From: an uncultured Clostridia bacterium
GTDB lineage: Bacteria > Bacillota > Clostridia > TANB77 > CAG-508
Direction of reading: 5' to 3'
NCBI GenBank assembly: GCA_947626765.1
Contig: CANQTQ010000015.1
Span: forward strand, 1-34,683
DNA: 34,683 nt
The translations under genes were made by a program, and so were the position numbers. Under the pieces are notes generated by a model that had not been told where the DNA came from, did no database searches, and saw only the letters and a program-made list of their open reading frames with translations. Positions 8,638 to 15,858 of this stretch are shown here, one piece after another. Every line of letters starts with the position of its first letter. Positions within the stretch are counted from its first letter, which is position 1.

Positions 8638-8668
8638 AAAATCAATCAGTAAGATGGTTGATTTTTTT
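8638..8668 (+). terminator. Terminator after tRNA-Leu
   Basis: AAATCAA (8638-8644) / TTGATTT (8658-8664), followed by a T run to 8668. A second, longer hairpin based on ATCTG/CAGAT precedes it (about 8602-8636). Confidence 0.65.
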
Positions 8669-8783
8669 CATTTGCAAAATTTATTTCCATTTCAGTAGGT
8701 GTTAGATATTAAAAAAATGCCTCGAAGAGCCCCCTGTAAGTTAATACTCAAGATCAAATAAAAGCAGAAAATTCGAATTATAT

Positions 8784-8812
8784 TTGACATTTTTTGAAAA
8801 CTCAAGTATAAT
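8784..8812 (+). promoter_or_regulatory. Consensus promoter of a short antisense RNA
   Basis: TTGACA (8784-8789), exactly 17-nt spacer, TATAAT (8807-8812). No open frame with a ribosome binding site follows; the predicted start near 8819 leads into a hairpin-rich ~100-nt transcript. Confidence 0.75.
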
Positions 8813-8818
8813 AAGTAT

Positions 8819-8918
8819 AGGAAATGAATAACCGCAGTGAATGCGGTTACCACTACATATAGTTATAACAACACATTCGCAATTTTGGTAGAGAGCAGAA
8901 TGTGTTGTTATTTTATTC
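8819..8918 (+). ncRNA. Candidate antisense antitoxin RNA of a type I toxin-antitoxin locus
   Basis: The predicted transcript has a small hairpin AACCGC/GCGGTT (8830-8835/8843-8848) and ends in a 14-bp perfect hairpin ATAACAACACATTC (8865-8878) / GAATGTGTTGTTAT (8898-8911) followed by TTTATTCC, a factor-independent terminator. Its 3' end overlaps the end of the convergent minus-strand toxin gene (stop at 8913), and all of it would be complementary to the toxin mRNA 3' region. This is the layout of txpA/RatA and bsrG/SR4 in B. subtilis, where the antitoxin RNA pairs with the toxin mRNA 3' end. Existence and function are inferred from promoter, terminator and geometry. Confidence 0.6.
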
Positions 8919-9026
8919 CTTATTTATTATTGAATTTACATATTGTATGTATATAATAGTCAATAAGGCTACGTTTATTGTTGCAAAAGCCATTAAGGCT
9001 ATTATTAAAAATAGTATAAAACTCAT
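8913..9026 (-). CDS. Candidate type I toxin: 37-residue hydrophobic peptide
   Basis: A short frame not reached by ordinary length cut-offs. The peptide begins MSFILFLIIALMAFATINVA, continues with a hydrophobic stretch and ends QYVNSIINKE: one membrane helix and a short polar, charged tail, as in TxpA/Fst/BsrG-type toxins that depolarise the membrane. The ribosome binding site GAGGTGG is 5 nt before ATG (9024-9026), and a GATAAC/GTTATC hairpin (about 9047-9062) sits just upstream of it, a feature that limits translation in several type I toxin mRNAs. A weak promoter, TTCGCT (9141-9146)-17-TATTAT (9118-9123), precedes it. The transcript probably ends after the AACCGC/GCGGTT hairpin (8830-8848), which on minus is followed by ATTCATTT. 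No specific toxin family could be named. Confidence 0.6.
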   Translation of the reverse strand: MSFILFLIIALMAFATINVALLTIIYIQYVNSIINKE

Positions 9027-9180
9027 AAACACCACCTCACTTTCTGATAACAAAAGTTATCTAGTGCAGTGGCAACACATATCTACTACAATGTTCATTT
9101 CCTATGATAATTACTATATAATATTGTTAGATAAAATACAAGCGAACAAAACAAATTTTTAATAAAAGTTGTAAATATCT

Positions 9181-9216
9181 ACGTCGTCGGCACCAACGAC
9201 GTATTTGTATTTTTTC
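9181..9216 (+). terminator. Strong hairpin with T-rich tail
   Basis: ACGTCGT (9181-9187) / ACGACGT (9196-9202), 8-nt loop, then a T-rich tail to 9215. It separates the toxin-antitoxin patch from the next gene; its tail also holds the -35 of the following promoter. The loop segment ACCAACGA (9193-9200) is complementary to TCGTTGGT near 9245 in the next leader. Confidence 0.55.
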
Positions 9217-9233
9217 ATATATTGTGTTATAAT
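9205..9233 (+). promoter_or_regulatory. Promoter of the Cys-rich orphan gene
   Basis: TTGTAT (9205-9210), 17-nt spacer, TATAAT (9228-9233). The ~95-nt leader that follows can form a hairpin ATTACA/TGTAAT (about 9285-9310) just before the ribosome binding site. Confidence 0.6.
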
Positions 9234-9335
9234 ACACCTATCTTTCGTTGGTACAGCGAATATAATAATTGTACAATTTTTAAAATTACAGCAATAATTT
9301 TTGTTGTAATAAAAATTTTATAGGAGGGATATTGC

Positions 9336-9644
9336 ATGATAGACAACTGTAGTAGCAATGAAGTTTGCATCAAACGCAAAATTCAAGCATCTGGCATATA
9401 CGATTTGTTAAGAGAACTTCGTGGTGCCAAAGACCGGTGCAATTCTTATTTGGTAGCAAAAATCATTGCATCCATAAGAAATATTCTTGCACCATACAGT
9501 AACAGTTGCCAATGTATAAAGCCTTTGGTTGATGAAGCCAATTTTTGCATTGAGCAAGCAAACAATGCCAAATTCGGATTAACTATTGAAGCTTCAAAAT
9601 ATGTTGATCAGTTTATGGCAGACCTTAAAAAATTTTTTGAATAA
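9336..9644 (+). CDS. Unrecognised 102-residue Cys-containing protein, probably acquired
   Basis: No family recognised. The protein is predicted mainly helical and soluble, with no signal peptide or membrane segment. Six cysteines fall at residues 5, 11, 35, 58, 60 and 71, including a C-x-C pair, which suggests metal binding or disulphides but matches no known pattern. GGAGGG lies 7 nt before the ATG. The gene has its own promoter and a clear terminator, and its base composition is visibly richer in G/C than the neighbours (CGC, GCC, GAC and CGG codons are frequent), so it was probably transferred recently. It lies between a type I toxin-antitoxin candidate and the HD hydrolase, downstream of tRNA-Leu. 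A small phage or plasmid regulator or defence protein is possible but unproven. Confidence 0.75.
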   Translation: MIDNCSSNEVCIKRKIQASGIYDLLRELRGAKDRCNSYLVAKIIASIRNILAPYSNSCQCIKPLVDEANFCIEQANNAKFGLTIEASKYVDQFMADLKKFFE

Positions 9645-9654
9645 TCCATCCTAA

Positions 9655-9692
9655 AAAGAAATCCTTATAAAAAGAGGATTTCTTTATTTTTT
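9655..9692 (+). terminator. Terminator of the orphan gene
   Basis: Perfect 11-bp stem AAAGAAATCCT (9655-9665) / AGGATTTCTTT (9675-9685) followed by ATTTTTT. Confidence 0.85.
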
Positions 9693-9743
9693 CTATACTT
9701 TTATTTTAACTTATGATATACTTTTTAAGAGGAGGAAATATTT

Positions 9744-10316
9744 ATGAAGGAACAATTTTTAGAATTATTAAATAAAGTAAATAGAGATGGAATAGATAAA
9801 TTAATTGCATATATTGAAAAAACAGACTTTTTCAAAGCTCCTGCAAGTACTAGATTTCATGGAAATTATGAAGGTGGATTATTAGAGCATAGTTTAAATG
9901 TTTATAACTTATTAAAAGAAAAATTATCTCATAAGCCATACTTAGATATTGTTCATGTAACTGATGAAACTATTATTTTAGTTACACTTCTTCATGATCT
10001 TTGCAAAGCAAATTACTATACTGTTGATTATAGAAATAAGAAAAATGAAGATGGTGTTTGGGTAAAAGAACCTTACTATACTGTAAATGATACTATTCCT
10101 TACGGTCATGGTGAAAAATCTGTTATGATGATTACAAAGTTTATAGATTTAAGCCTAGAAGAAATGTATGCTATCCGTTGGCATATGGGATTTACAGAGC
10201 CTAAAGAATTATATAATACTATTAGTACTGTTTATGAAAAATATCCATTAGCTCTTGCTTTACATGAAGCAGATTTAGAAGCTAGTTATATATTAGAATC
10301 TAGAAAAGGAAAATAA
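9744..10316 (+). CDS. HD-domain phosphohydrolase
   Basis: HD proteins are metal-dependent phosphohydrolases acting on nucleotides or nucleic acids. The 190-residue protein shows H39 and H49 within HGNYEGGLLEHS, the H84-D85 doublet in LLHDLCK, H122 in YGHGEKS, H147 in RWHMGF and the H174/D177 pair in LHEADLEAS, a complete ligand set. The HGNYEGGL(L)EHS motif resembles that of YhaM-type and phage-encoded HD hydrolases, but there is no OB-fold nucleic-acid-binding domain, so it is a short stand-alone form. GAGGAGG precedes the ATG. Followed by rluA on the same strand after 67 nt. Substrate unknown. Confidence 0.88.
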   Translation: MKEQFLELLNKVNRDGIDKLIAYIEKTDFFKAPASTRFHGNYEGGLLEHSLNVYNLLKEKLSHKPYLDIVHVTDETIILVTLLHDLCKANYYTVDYRNKKNEDGVWVKEPYYTVNDTIPYGHGEKSVMMITKFIDLSLEEMYAIRWHMGFTEPKELYNTISTVYEKYPLALALHEADLEASYILESRKGK

Positions 10317-10383
10317 TTATATTTAAGCTTTCAGTTATTAAATATTTATCAAAAAATTTTTTAAAAAGTTTTAAGAGGAAAAT

Positions 10384-11262
10384 ATGGAGCTAAATTATAA
10401 AGTTACAGATAATGTTTATTCAAATATTAAAGAAGTCTTGAAGGCACATTTTCTTATGTCTGATAGGCTTTTATTAAAATTAAAAAATATGAAAAAAATT
10501 ACTTTAAATAATGAAGTAGTTTATATGCACCATTCTATTAATATAGGAGATATAATTAAAGTTGACTTAAATTATGAAGAGCAAAACGAAAATATTGTTC
10601 CTGTACAAATGCCTTTAAATATTATTTATGAGGATGATAGTTATTTAATTGTTAATAAGGAGTCCGGAATTCCTGTACATCCTTCTGCTAAACATTATTT
10701 AGATAGTTTATCTAATGGTGTTAGGTTTTATTTTGATAAAATGAATATTAATAAAAAAATAAGACCAGTTAATAGACTAGATAAAGATACTTCTGGCTTA
10801 GTTATATTTGCAAAAAATGAGTATATACAAGAATGTTTAGTAAAGCAAATGAAATCAAAGGAATTTATAAAAAAATATATTGCAATTGTTAATGGGAATT
10901 TAGAAAAAACTGAAGGAACTATTGTAGCTCCTATTGCTAGAAAAGATAACAGTATTATTGAAAGATGTGTAAGTGAAAATGGAGAAACTGCAATTACACA
11001 TTATAGAGTTTTAAGTTCCAATAAAGAAAAAAACTATGATGTTGTAGAATGTACTTTGGAAACTGGTCGTACTCATCAAATTCGTGTACATTTCTCATAT
11101 ATTGGTCACCCACTTTTAGGAGATACTCTTTATGGAACATCTTCTACTTTAATTAATAGACAAGCTTTGCATAGCTATTATATTAGTTTTATACACCCTA
11201 TTACAAAGGATAAAAAAATTTATGAAATTCCTTTACCTACTGATATGCAATGTCTTTTATAA
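10384..11262 (+). CDS. RluA family pseudouridine synthase
   Basis: RluA-type enzymes convert specific uridines of rRNA or tRNA to pseudouridine. An N-terminal S4-like RNA-binding region (about residues 15-65) is followed by the catalytic domain with the RLDKDTSG motif and catalytic Asp133, then KKYIAIVNG, the TGRTHQIRVH motif and GHPLLGDTLYG. Length (292) is typical of the RluD/YlyB-type subgroup. AAGAGGAAA lies just before the ATG. Probably co-transcribed with the HD gene. The exact target uridine cannot be decided from sequence alone. Confidence 0.93.
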   Translation: MELNYKVTDNVYSNIKEVLKAHFLMSDRLLLKLKNMKKITLNNEVVYMHHSINIGDIIKVDLNYEEQNENIVPVQMPLNIIYEDDSYLIVNKESGIPVHPSAKHYLDSLSNGVRFYFDKMNINKKIRPVNRLDKDTSGLVIFAKNEYIQECLVKQMKSKEFIKKYIAIVNGNLEKTEGTIVAPIARKDNSIIERCVSENGETAITHYRVLSSNKEKNYDVVECTLETGRTHQIRVHFSYIGHPLLGDTLYGTSSTLINRQALHSYYISFIHPITKDKKIYEIPLPTDMQCLL

Positions 11263-11273
11263 TTATACAAAAT

Positions 11274-11371
11274 AAAAAACACACAGGTAATTTGAACTTA
11301 TGAAGTGGTAAAATGAAGGTAGATTTTTATGTCTACTTTCATTTTACCACTTTAGTAATTGTGTGTTTTTT
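11274..11371. terminator. Two-tier bidirectional terminator between rluA-type gene and rnpB
   Basis: An outer 12-bp stem AAAAAACACACA (11274-11285) / TGTGTGTTTTTT (11360-11371) encloses an inner ~19-bp stem (11305-11323 with 11332-11350, one G-T pair). The outer arms supply the T run in either direction, so it can end the plus-strand rluA-type transcript and the minus-strand RNase P RNA. Confidence 0.8.
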
Positions 11372-11394
11372 ATGTTTAAGAAATTATTTTATTT

Positions 11395-11750
11395 TTAGTA
11401 GTAAATCTATAAGCCGGGTTCTGTCTAGGATAGTCATTTATCTAGTACTTACATTACTGTAAGCATCATGCCACCAAATTAGGAAAATGGCGAGTAGCCT
11501 TAGCTTTCCTTGCTCGGTGTTGCTCCAGATGGGGTTTACACTGACCTAATATGTTACCATATTAGCGGTAGGCTCTTACCCTGCCTTTTCACCCTTACCT
11601 AAAAAAATTAGGCGGTTATTTTCTGTTGCACTTTCCTTAAGGTTTCCCTTACTGGACGTTATCCAGCATCATTACTCTATGGGGCCCGGACTTTCCTCGT
11701 ACGCTGCCTTTCGACCTTGCTATACGCGACCATCCAACTTACTACCTTCT
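11395..11750 (-). ncRNA. rnpB: RNase P RNA
   Basis: Catalytic RNA of RNase P, which trims the 5' leader from pre-tRNA. Read on minus, the 5' region holds GAGGAAAGTCCGGGC and the 3' region ACAGAACCCGGCTTA, the two most conserved blocks (P4 and flanks) of bacterial RNase P RNA. P1 is formed by GTAGTAA near 11745 and TTACTAC at 11398-11404. Length of about 355 nt is normal. Ends are estimated from P1; the bidirectional terminator follows. Confidence 0.95.
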
Positions 11751-11828
11751 AATTATACTATAATTTATACTAAAAATCAAGAAAATTGGTATTATGTTAA
11801 TTGAATTGTGTATAATAATTACATTAAA

Positions 11829-11950
11829 GCTCGAATAGTACTAGCTTTTGCAGTTTTGCAGTTTTGAGAGGTCCAGTTCTGAACCTTCCTCTTTGAGCTT
11901 ACAACTGCAACGGGCAATTTGAAAAACAAAAAAACTAGTACTATTCGAGC
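11829..11950 (-). repeat. Terminal-inverted-repeat element, copy B
   Basis: 122 bp. Ends are a perfect 16-bp inverted repeat, GCTCGAATAGTACTAG and its complement. The interior is the most diverged: a duplicated TTTTGCAG near the left arm and CCAGTT in place of CCCGTT, while the right-hand AACTGCAACGGGC is kept; CAGTT can then pair with AACTG instead. It lies about 30 nt behind the stop of the gene ending at 11981, in the same orientation as copies A, C and D. Confidence 0.85.
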
Positions 11951-11980
11951 AATTAGTTATAAAACCATTAACTAATAACT

Positions 11981-12928
11981 TTAAAATAATATTTCCATTT
12001 TAGTTATTAAGTTTTGATACTGTATATAAAATATATCTTTATCTTTAATATTAATTGCATTTTTTAATTCATTTACTAATATATAGCATTGATTTATTGT
12101 TGTTTGCTTTTGGCTATTTTGTGTATCTACTGAGTTAATTACATTTGCTAGACTTTGCTCTGCTGAATTTCCATTTTTAGATGCCTCATCCCATTTACCA
12201 TTTGTAGCATTTATATATGCTAAAACTGTTTGAATTTCTACATCTAAAAATTCTTTTTCTTTTGTATTTGGTGCATAACTATTCATATATTGTAAAAGTA
12301 GCTGATGTAGCTTTCCTAACTCTTCCATAGATTTTGCTTTGTCTTCTTTTTTTATATTTTGTGTAGCACTATTTAATATATTGCTAAAAGATAATATAGA
12401 ATTTCCGTCTACATTTAATGCATGCAAGTCCAAGCTAACGGTATTCCATACTGCATATAACTCTTCAATTTGTGATTTTATTTTAGTCCATTTTGTTTCA
12501 TATTTTCCATTATGATTTAGTATGCCATCTTGTGTTTTATCTGATGCACCACTTTGGTTATTTTTATTGTTTTGATTAGATTGACTTTTAGATTCATCAT
12601 TTTCATTTTGTGAGGCACCTGAATTAGAGCTACCTGCTTCTCCTCCTTGATCTTCTTCTGAACTGACATCAGAAGGCTTATTTTCCGTTTTTTCTAATTC
12701 TGTTTCTTCTGGGCTTAATTGAAATACATTGTTTTCAATTGTAAGACCATTAAAGTTTCCTAATATTGCTACTAAATAACTGTTTAAATATTTAATTTCT
12801 TGTGATACTTTTTCTTCTAAGCTTTGGCTTTTATTTTGATTATTATTTGCAGCATATACAAACAAAGAGCTTATTATTAAAATTACAAGAATTATTGTAG
12901 GAATTATAATAATAATATTTTTTTTCAT
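11981..12928 (-). CDS. Anchored extracytoplasmic protein of unknown function
   Basis: No family recognised. An N-terminal signal or anchor helix (about residues 4-27, ending VYAANN) is followed by a short folded-looking segment, a low-complexity linker rich in Ser, Asn, Gln, Glu and Gly (about residues 75-135), and a helical C-terminal domain (about 140-315) with Leu/Ile heptad-like spacing that may resemble TPR or four-helix bundles. Probably located outside the membrane. Translation start is odd: the only good ribosome binding site, AAAGGAG (12960-12966), is 31 nt from the ATG, with an 8-bp hairpin between them. A frame starting at 12956 inside that hairpin would overlap the gene start. Copy B of the repeat family follows the stop. 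Confidence 0.7.
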   Translation of the reverse strand: MKKNIIIIIPTIILVILIISSLFVYAANNNQNKSQSLEEKVSQEIKYLNSYLVAILGNFNGLTIENNVFQLSPEETELEKTENKPSDVSSEEDQGGEAGSSNSGASQNENDESKSQSNQNNKNNQSGASDKTQDGILNHNGKYETKWTKIKSQIEELYAVWNTVSLDLHALNVDGNSILSFSNILNSATQNIKKEDKAKSMEELGKLHQLLLQYMNSYAPNTKEKEFLDVEIQTVLAYINATNGKWDEASKNGNSAEQSLANVINSVDTQNSQKQTTINQCYILVNELKNAINIKDKDIFYIQYQNLITKMEILF

Positions 12929-12936
12929 ATTTTTTT

Positions 12937-12966
12937 ATATGATTGTACTTAATCATATTCTCCTTT
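12937..12966 (-). promoter_or_regulatory. Hairpin-spaced ribosome binding site
   Basis: AAAGGAG (12960-12966) is separated from the start codon at 12926-12928 by the inverted repeat ATATGATT (12937-12944) / AATCATAT (12951-12958) and an A-rich run. Folding of the hairpin would bring the site to a normal distance from the ATG. The same arrangement is seen before der. Confidence 0.5.
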
Positions 12967-13066
12967 CTAGTTTTAATAATTTTATTGTTGCCAAAAAATT
13001 ACCTTTTATTCTCAAGTATAAATATTTTTATTTAAAAAATACTATTGTTAAAGGAGTTTAATAATT

Positions 13067-13352
13067 ATGAGCGCAATTGTTAAATTATATAGTAATAAAG
13101 TTCGGTGAAATCAGAAAATTTTTAGAACATTTTGAAGAAAAATCATCTTCAAATATAGAAGATGATTTATTATGGCAAAAAGAATATGAAAATCCTGTTG
13201 AAATAGCAGATATAATTAGTGCATTAATTGAAAATCAAGAGGATTATAAAATTAATATGTGGATTAGTTTAGATAAAGATATGCTTATTAATGTAACTCA
13301 TAATAATGCAGATGATGTTATTCGCTATTTATATGAACGTTATCCTTATTAA
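13067..13352 (+). pseudogene. Small acidic protein gene with a +1 frameshift near its start
   Basis: AAAGGAG at about 13051-13057 is properly spaced from ATG at 13067, but that frame reads MSAIVKLYSNKVR and stops at 13106-13108. One base of shift around 13097-13100 joins it to the long frame that continues FGEIRKFLEHFEEKSS and runs for about 80 more residues to YLYERYPY at 13352. The long frame on its own has only a TTG at 13077 without a binding site. The joined protein would be about 95 residues, acidic and soluble; no family recognised. Either a recent one-base insertion broke the gene or there is a sequencing error. Confidence 0.65.
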
Positions 13353-13425
13353 TAATTATTTTATAATAAAAGTGACTTCGCCACATGTGTATTTTGCTTT
13401 GTAAATATGCAAAAGCCCCTAGCAC

Positions 13426-13866
13426 TTATCTTTCTAGAATAATAGTTACAGGGCCATCATTTTGCAAAGTTACTTGCATATCTGCACCAAATTTGCCTGT
13501 AGCTACTTTTTTAATATTTTGTTTTTTGCATTCTGCTACAAAATATTCATATAGCTCATTTGCTAATTCTGGCTTGGCAGCATTAACAAAGCTTGGCCTA
13601 TTTCCACTATTTGTATCTGCATATAGAGTAAATTGAGATACTATTAAAAGTTCTCCATTTATATCTTGAATTGATAAATTCATTTTTTGATTTTCATCTT
13701 CAAACACTCTTAGTTTTATTAATTTTTGTACTAAGAAGTCTGCTGTTTCTTTTGTATCTTGAGGTCCTACTCCCAAAAGAACCATATAGCCTTGATTAAT
13801 TTCGCCTGTTGTTTCATTATTTACTACTACATTTGCTTTTTTTACTCTTTGTACTACTAATTTCAT
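13426..13866 (-). CDS. dtd: D-aminoacyl-tRNA deacylase
   Basis: Dtd removes D-amino acids (and glycine from tRNA-Ala) from mischarged tRNA, using its chiral proofreading site. Both cross-subunit active-site motifs are present: SQFTL at residues 77-81 and GPVT at 138-141. The length of 146 residues is normal. GAAAGGG lies before the ATG. Transcribed alone; copy C of the repeat family lies upstream. Confidence 0.96.
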   Translation of the reverse strand: MKLVVQRVKKANVVVNNETTGEINQGYMVLLGVGPQDTKETADFLVQKLIKLRVFEDENQKMNLSIQDINGELLIVSQFTLYADTNSGNRPSFVNAAKPELANELYEYFVAECKKQNIKKVATGKFGADMQVTLQNDGPVTIILER

Positions 13867-13930
13867 TTTTTCCCTTTCTTTTTAAAAAGATGATGTAATT
13901 CGTTACTAGTTAATGATTTTATATCTAATA

Positions 13931-14042
13931 GCTTAAATAGTACTATTTTCGCAGTTTTGAAAGGTCCCGTTCTGACTCTACTTCTTTGAATTTGCTCCTG
14001 CAACGGGCATTTGAAAAACAAGAAAACTAGTACTATTTAAGC
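13931..14042 (-). repeat. Terminal-inverted-repeat element, copy C
   Basis: 112 bp. Ends GCTTAAATAGTACTA and complement. Interior on plus: GCAG, AAAGGTCCCGTT, then CTGCAACGGGC; both crossing helices of the possible pseudoknot are intact. It begins 12 nt behind the stop of the zinc-ribbon gene (14055), before dtd. Confidence 0.85.
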
Positions 14043-14054
14043 TTTAATGTAAGG

Positions 14055-14765
14055 CTATTCATCATCTTCTGTATCTTCATAATCTATATCATTTTCGTTT
14101 TCTATTTCATCTTCTTCTATTTCATCATCTTCTTCATCATCTTCTTCATCATCTTCAAAATTATCTTTATTTATGTCATTTTCTTCGCTCTGCTCTAAGT
14201 TATCCTCTTCTATGCTATTTTCTTTTCTTAAATTATTTTTATAATTTAAATGTTTTCCTTTTTCATCTTTCATATTTTCGTCATTAGCTTCTTTTTTAAT
14301 TTCATTATTTGAATTATCTTGTCTTTTTAAAGTTTTATCTATATTGTCTGTTGTTTCTATTGTTGCTGGGCCATCATTTTTCATATCTTCTTCTGTTAAG
14401 TCTTGCTCACATCCACAATTAGGACAATAATGATAATCTAGTTCAATTTCATAATTACATTTTGGACATTGTTTTAACTCTTTTAAGCTTAATATCTCCA
14501 TACGCATTTCTTCTATTTCACCTGCTAGAACATCTATCATTGAGCAATCACTAGAAAAGTCTGAATCAATATCTATATTTTCTTTTAATAAGTATTTTTC
14601 GTATACATTTTTTCCAATATCTTCATATAGCTGCTTAATTTGAGCTTTATTACTTGACATTTGTGCTTTTAGCTTTATTTCACGAGCAATCTTCCCTGCA
14701 CTTTCTGCTGCATATTTATAGGTATTTAGTGCTCCTTTGCTTATATTATTAATTATATTTCCCAT
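14055..14765 (-). CDS. Zinc-ribbon protein with long acidic tail
   Basis: The N-terminal ~100 residues form an amphipathic helical region (KGALNTYKYAAESAGKIARE) with coiled-coil character. A zinc ribbon follows, with two CxxC pairs, CPKC and CPNC, spaced 13 residues apart. The rest is a low-complexity tail dominated by Asp and Glu. This helical-plus-zinc-ribbon layout is common in Clostridia, but its role is unknown. Start 14765 is chosen because an ATG at 14777 touches the ribosome binding site. Repeat copy C lies just after the stop. Confidence 0.75.
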   Translation of the reverse strand: MGNIINNISKGALNTYKYAAESAGKIAREIKLKAQMSSNKAQIKQLYEDIGKNVYEKYLLKENIDIDSDFSSDCSMIDVLAGEIEEMRMEILSLKELKQCPKCNYEIELDYHYCPNCGCEQDLTEEDMKNDGPATIETTDNIDKTLKRQDNSNNEIKKEANDENMKDEKGKHLNYKNNLRKENSIEEDNLEQSEENDINKDNFEDDEEDDEEDDEIEEDEIENENDIDYEDTEDDE

Positions 14766-14849
14766 TTTTAAATCCATCCTTTCATAAGAAATAAATATTA
14801 TAAATTTTTATAATATTATGGACTAAAAAGTGAAAAATATACCAAAATT

Positions 14850-15833
14850 TTACTCACATTTTTTATCACGTGTCATTAATTTAGTAACTGCATCTCTTGG
14901 TGGTAAATTATTATATAAAACATCATATACAGTTTCTACAATTGGCATTTCTATATTATATTTTTTTGATAATTTATATGCTACTTCAATATTATCTATA
15001 CTTTCAATTACCATTCCTATTTCTTTTCTAGTTTCTTCTAGTGAAAGACCTCTTCCTATGCATCTTCCAGCTCTTCTATTTCTACTATGCTCACTTAAAC
15101 ATGTCACAATTAAGTCTCCTAAACCAGATAATCCATAAAATGTATCATGTTCTCCACCCATTGCAACGCCTAATCTTGAAATTTCTGTTAATCCTCTACA
15201 AATTAACGCTGCTAGGCTATTATCTCCTAAGTTCAATTCTGCTGCAACACCTGCACAAAATGCAATAATATTTTTTAATGCTCCACCTAATTCTACTCCT
15301 CTTATATCAGATGTAGAGTAAATTCTCATATTTTCATTCATAAATGTATTTTGAATTAATTCTTGAACATCATAGTCTTTAGAAGCAATTACAATTGCTG
15401 TAGGTATTCCAATAGATACTTCTTCTGCGTGACTTGGTCCTGAAAAAGCTCCAATTTTAGCATTTGGAATTTCTTCTTCTAAAACTTCACTTAATAAAGA
15501 TAATGTAGATGTTTCTAGTCCTTTAGAACAGATAATAATTGGTTGATTTGTAACATATTCTTTATATTTTCTTACAGTTTCTCTAAAAAACTTTGAAGGT
15601 GTTACATGTAAAATTATATCTGTACCTTCTACTGCTTCTTTTATGTCTGTAGTGCAATATACATTATTAGGCATTTTTGCCATTGGTAAAAATATACATC
15701 TTTTTTCATTGTTTATTGCTTTTGTTTCTTCTTCTGTAAATGACCATATTTTTACTTCATGGCCTAATTTAGCAGCATGAATAGCTAGTGCACATCCCCA
15801 ACTGCCACTTCCAATTATACAAATTTTTTTCAT
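14850..15833 (-). CDS. gpsA: NAD(P)H-dependent glycerol-3-phosphate dehydrogenase
   Basis: GpsA reduces dihydroxyacetone phosphate to sn-glycerol 3-phosphate for phospholipid synthesis. The Rossmann motif GSGSWG is at the N-terminus, followed by SKGLE, FSGPSHAEEV, the catalytic ELGGALKNIIAFCAG block, and GLGDLIVTC with SRNRRAG. The start at 15833 (MKKICIIG) has AAAGGA 5-6 nt upstream; a TTG at 15848 is in frame but poorly placed. It follows plsY, whose product uses the glycerol 3-phosphate. Confidence 0.98.
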   Translation of the reverse strand: MKKICIIGSGSWGCALAIHAAKLGHEVKIWSFTEEETKAINNEKRCIFLPMAKMPNNVYCTTDIKEAVEGTDIILHVTPSKFFRETVRKYKEYVTNQPIIICSKGLETSTLSLLSEVLEEEIPNAKIGAFSGPSHAEEVSIGIPTAIVIASKDYDVQELIQNTFMNENMRIYSTSDIRGVELGGALKNIIAFCAGVAAELNLGDNSLAALICRGLTEISRLGVAMGGEHDTFYGLSGLGDLIVTCLSEHSRNRRAGRCIGRGLSLEETRKEIGMVIESIDNIEVAYKLSKKYNIEMPIVETVYDVLYNNLPPRDAVTKLMTRDKKCE

Positions 15834-15858
15834 AAGTTTCCTTTCCAAGTTAAATTTT

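Larger units (their letters stand above)
8817..9105. repeat. Inverted leader repeats bounding the toxin-antitoxin locus
   Basis: ATAGGAAATGAA occurs at 8817-8828 on plus and 9094-9105 on minus. Exactly the same distance downstream in both directions (29 nt start to start) follows a second block: GTTACCACTACA (8846-8857, plus) and GTTGCCACTGCA (9065-9076, minus). The two transcripts therefore begin with related leaders. Either the antitoxin promoter arose by inverted duplication of the toxin promoter, or these are terminal inverted repeats of a 289-bp mobile unit. Confidence 0.7.

Noticed and set aside
8700..8760. Short frame MPRRAPCKLILKIK in a G/C-richer patch
   Set aside because: Fourteen codons without a ribosome binding site; perhaps a scrap of transferred DNA but nothing more can be said.
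8902..9162. 86-residue plus-strand frame across the toxin-antitoxin locus
   Set aside because: No ribosome binding site; it starts inside the antitoxin terminator and is antisense to the better supported 37-residue peptide.
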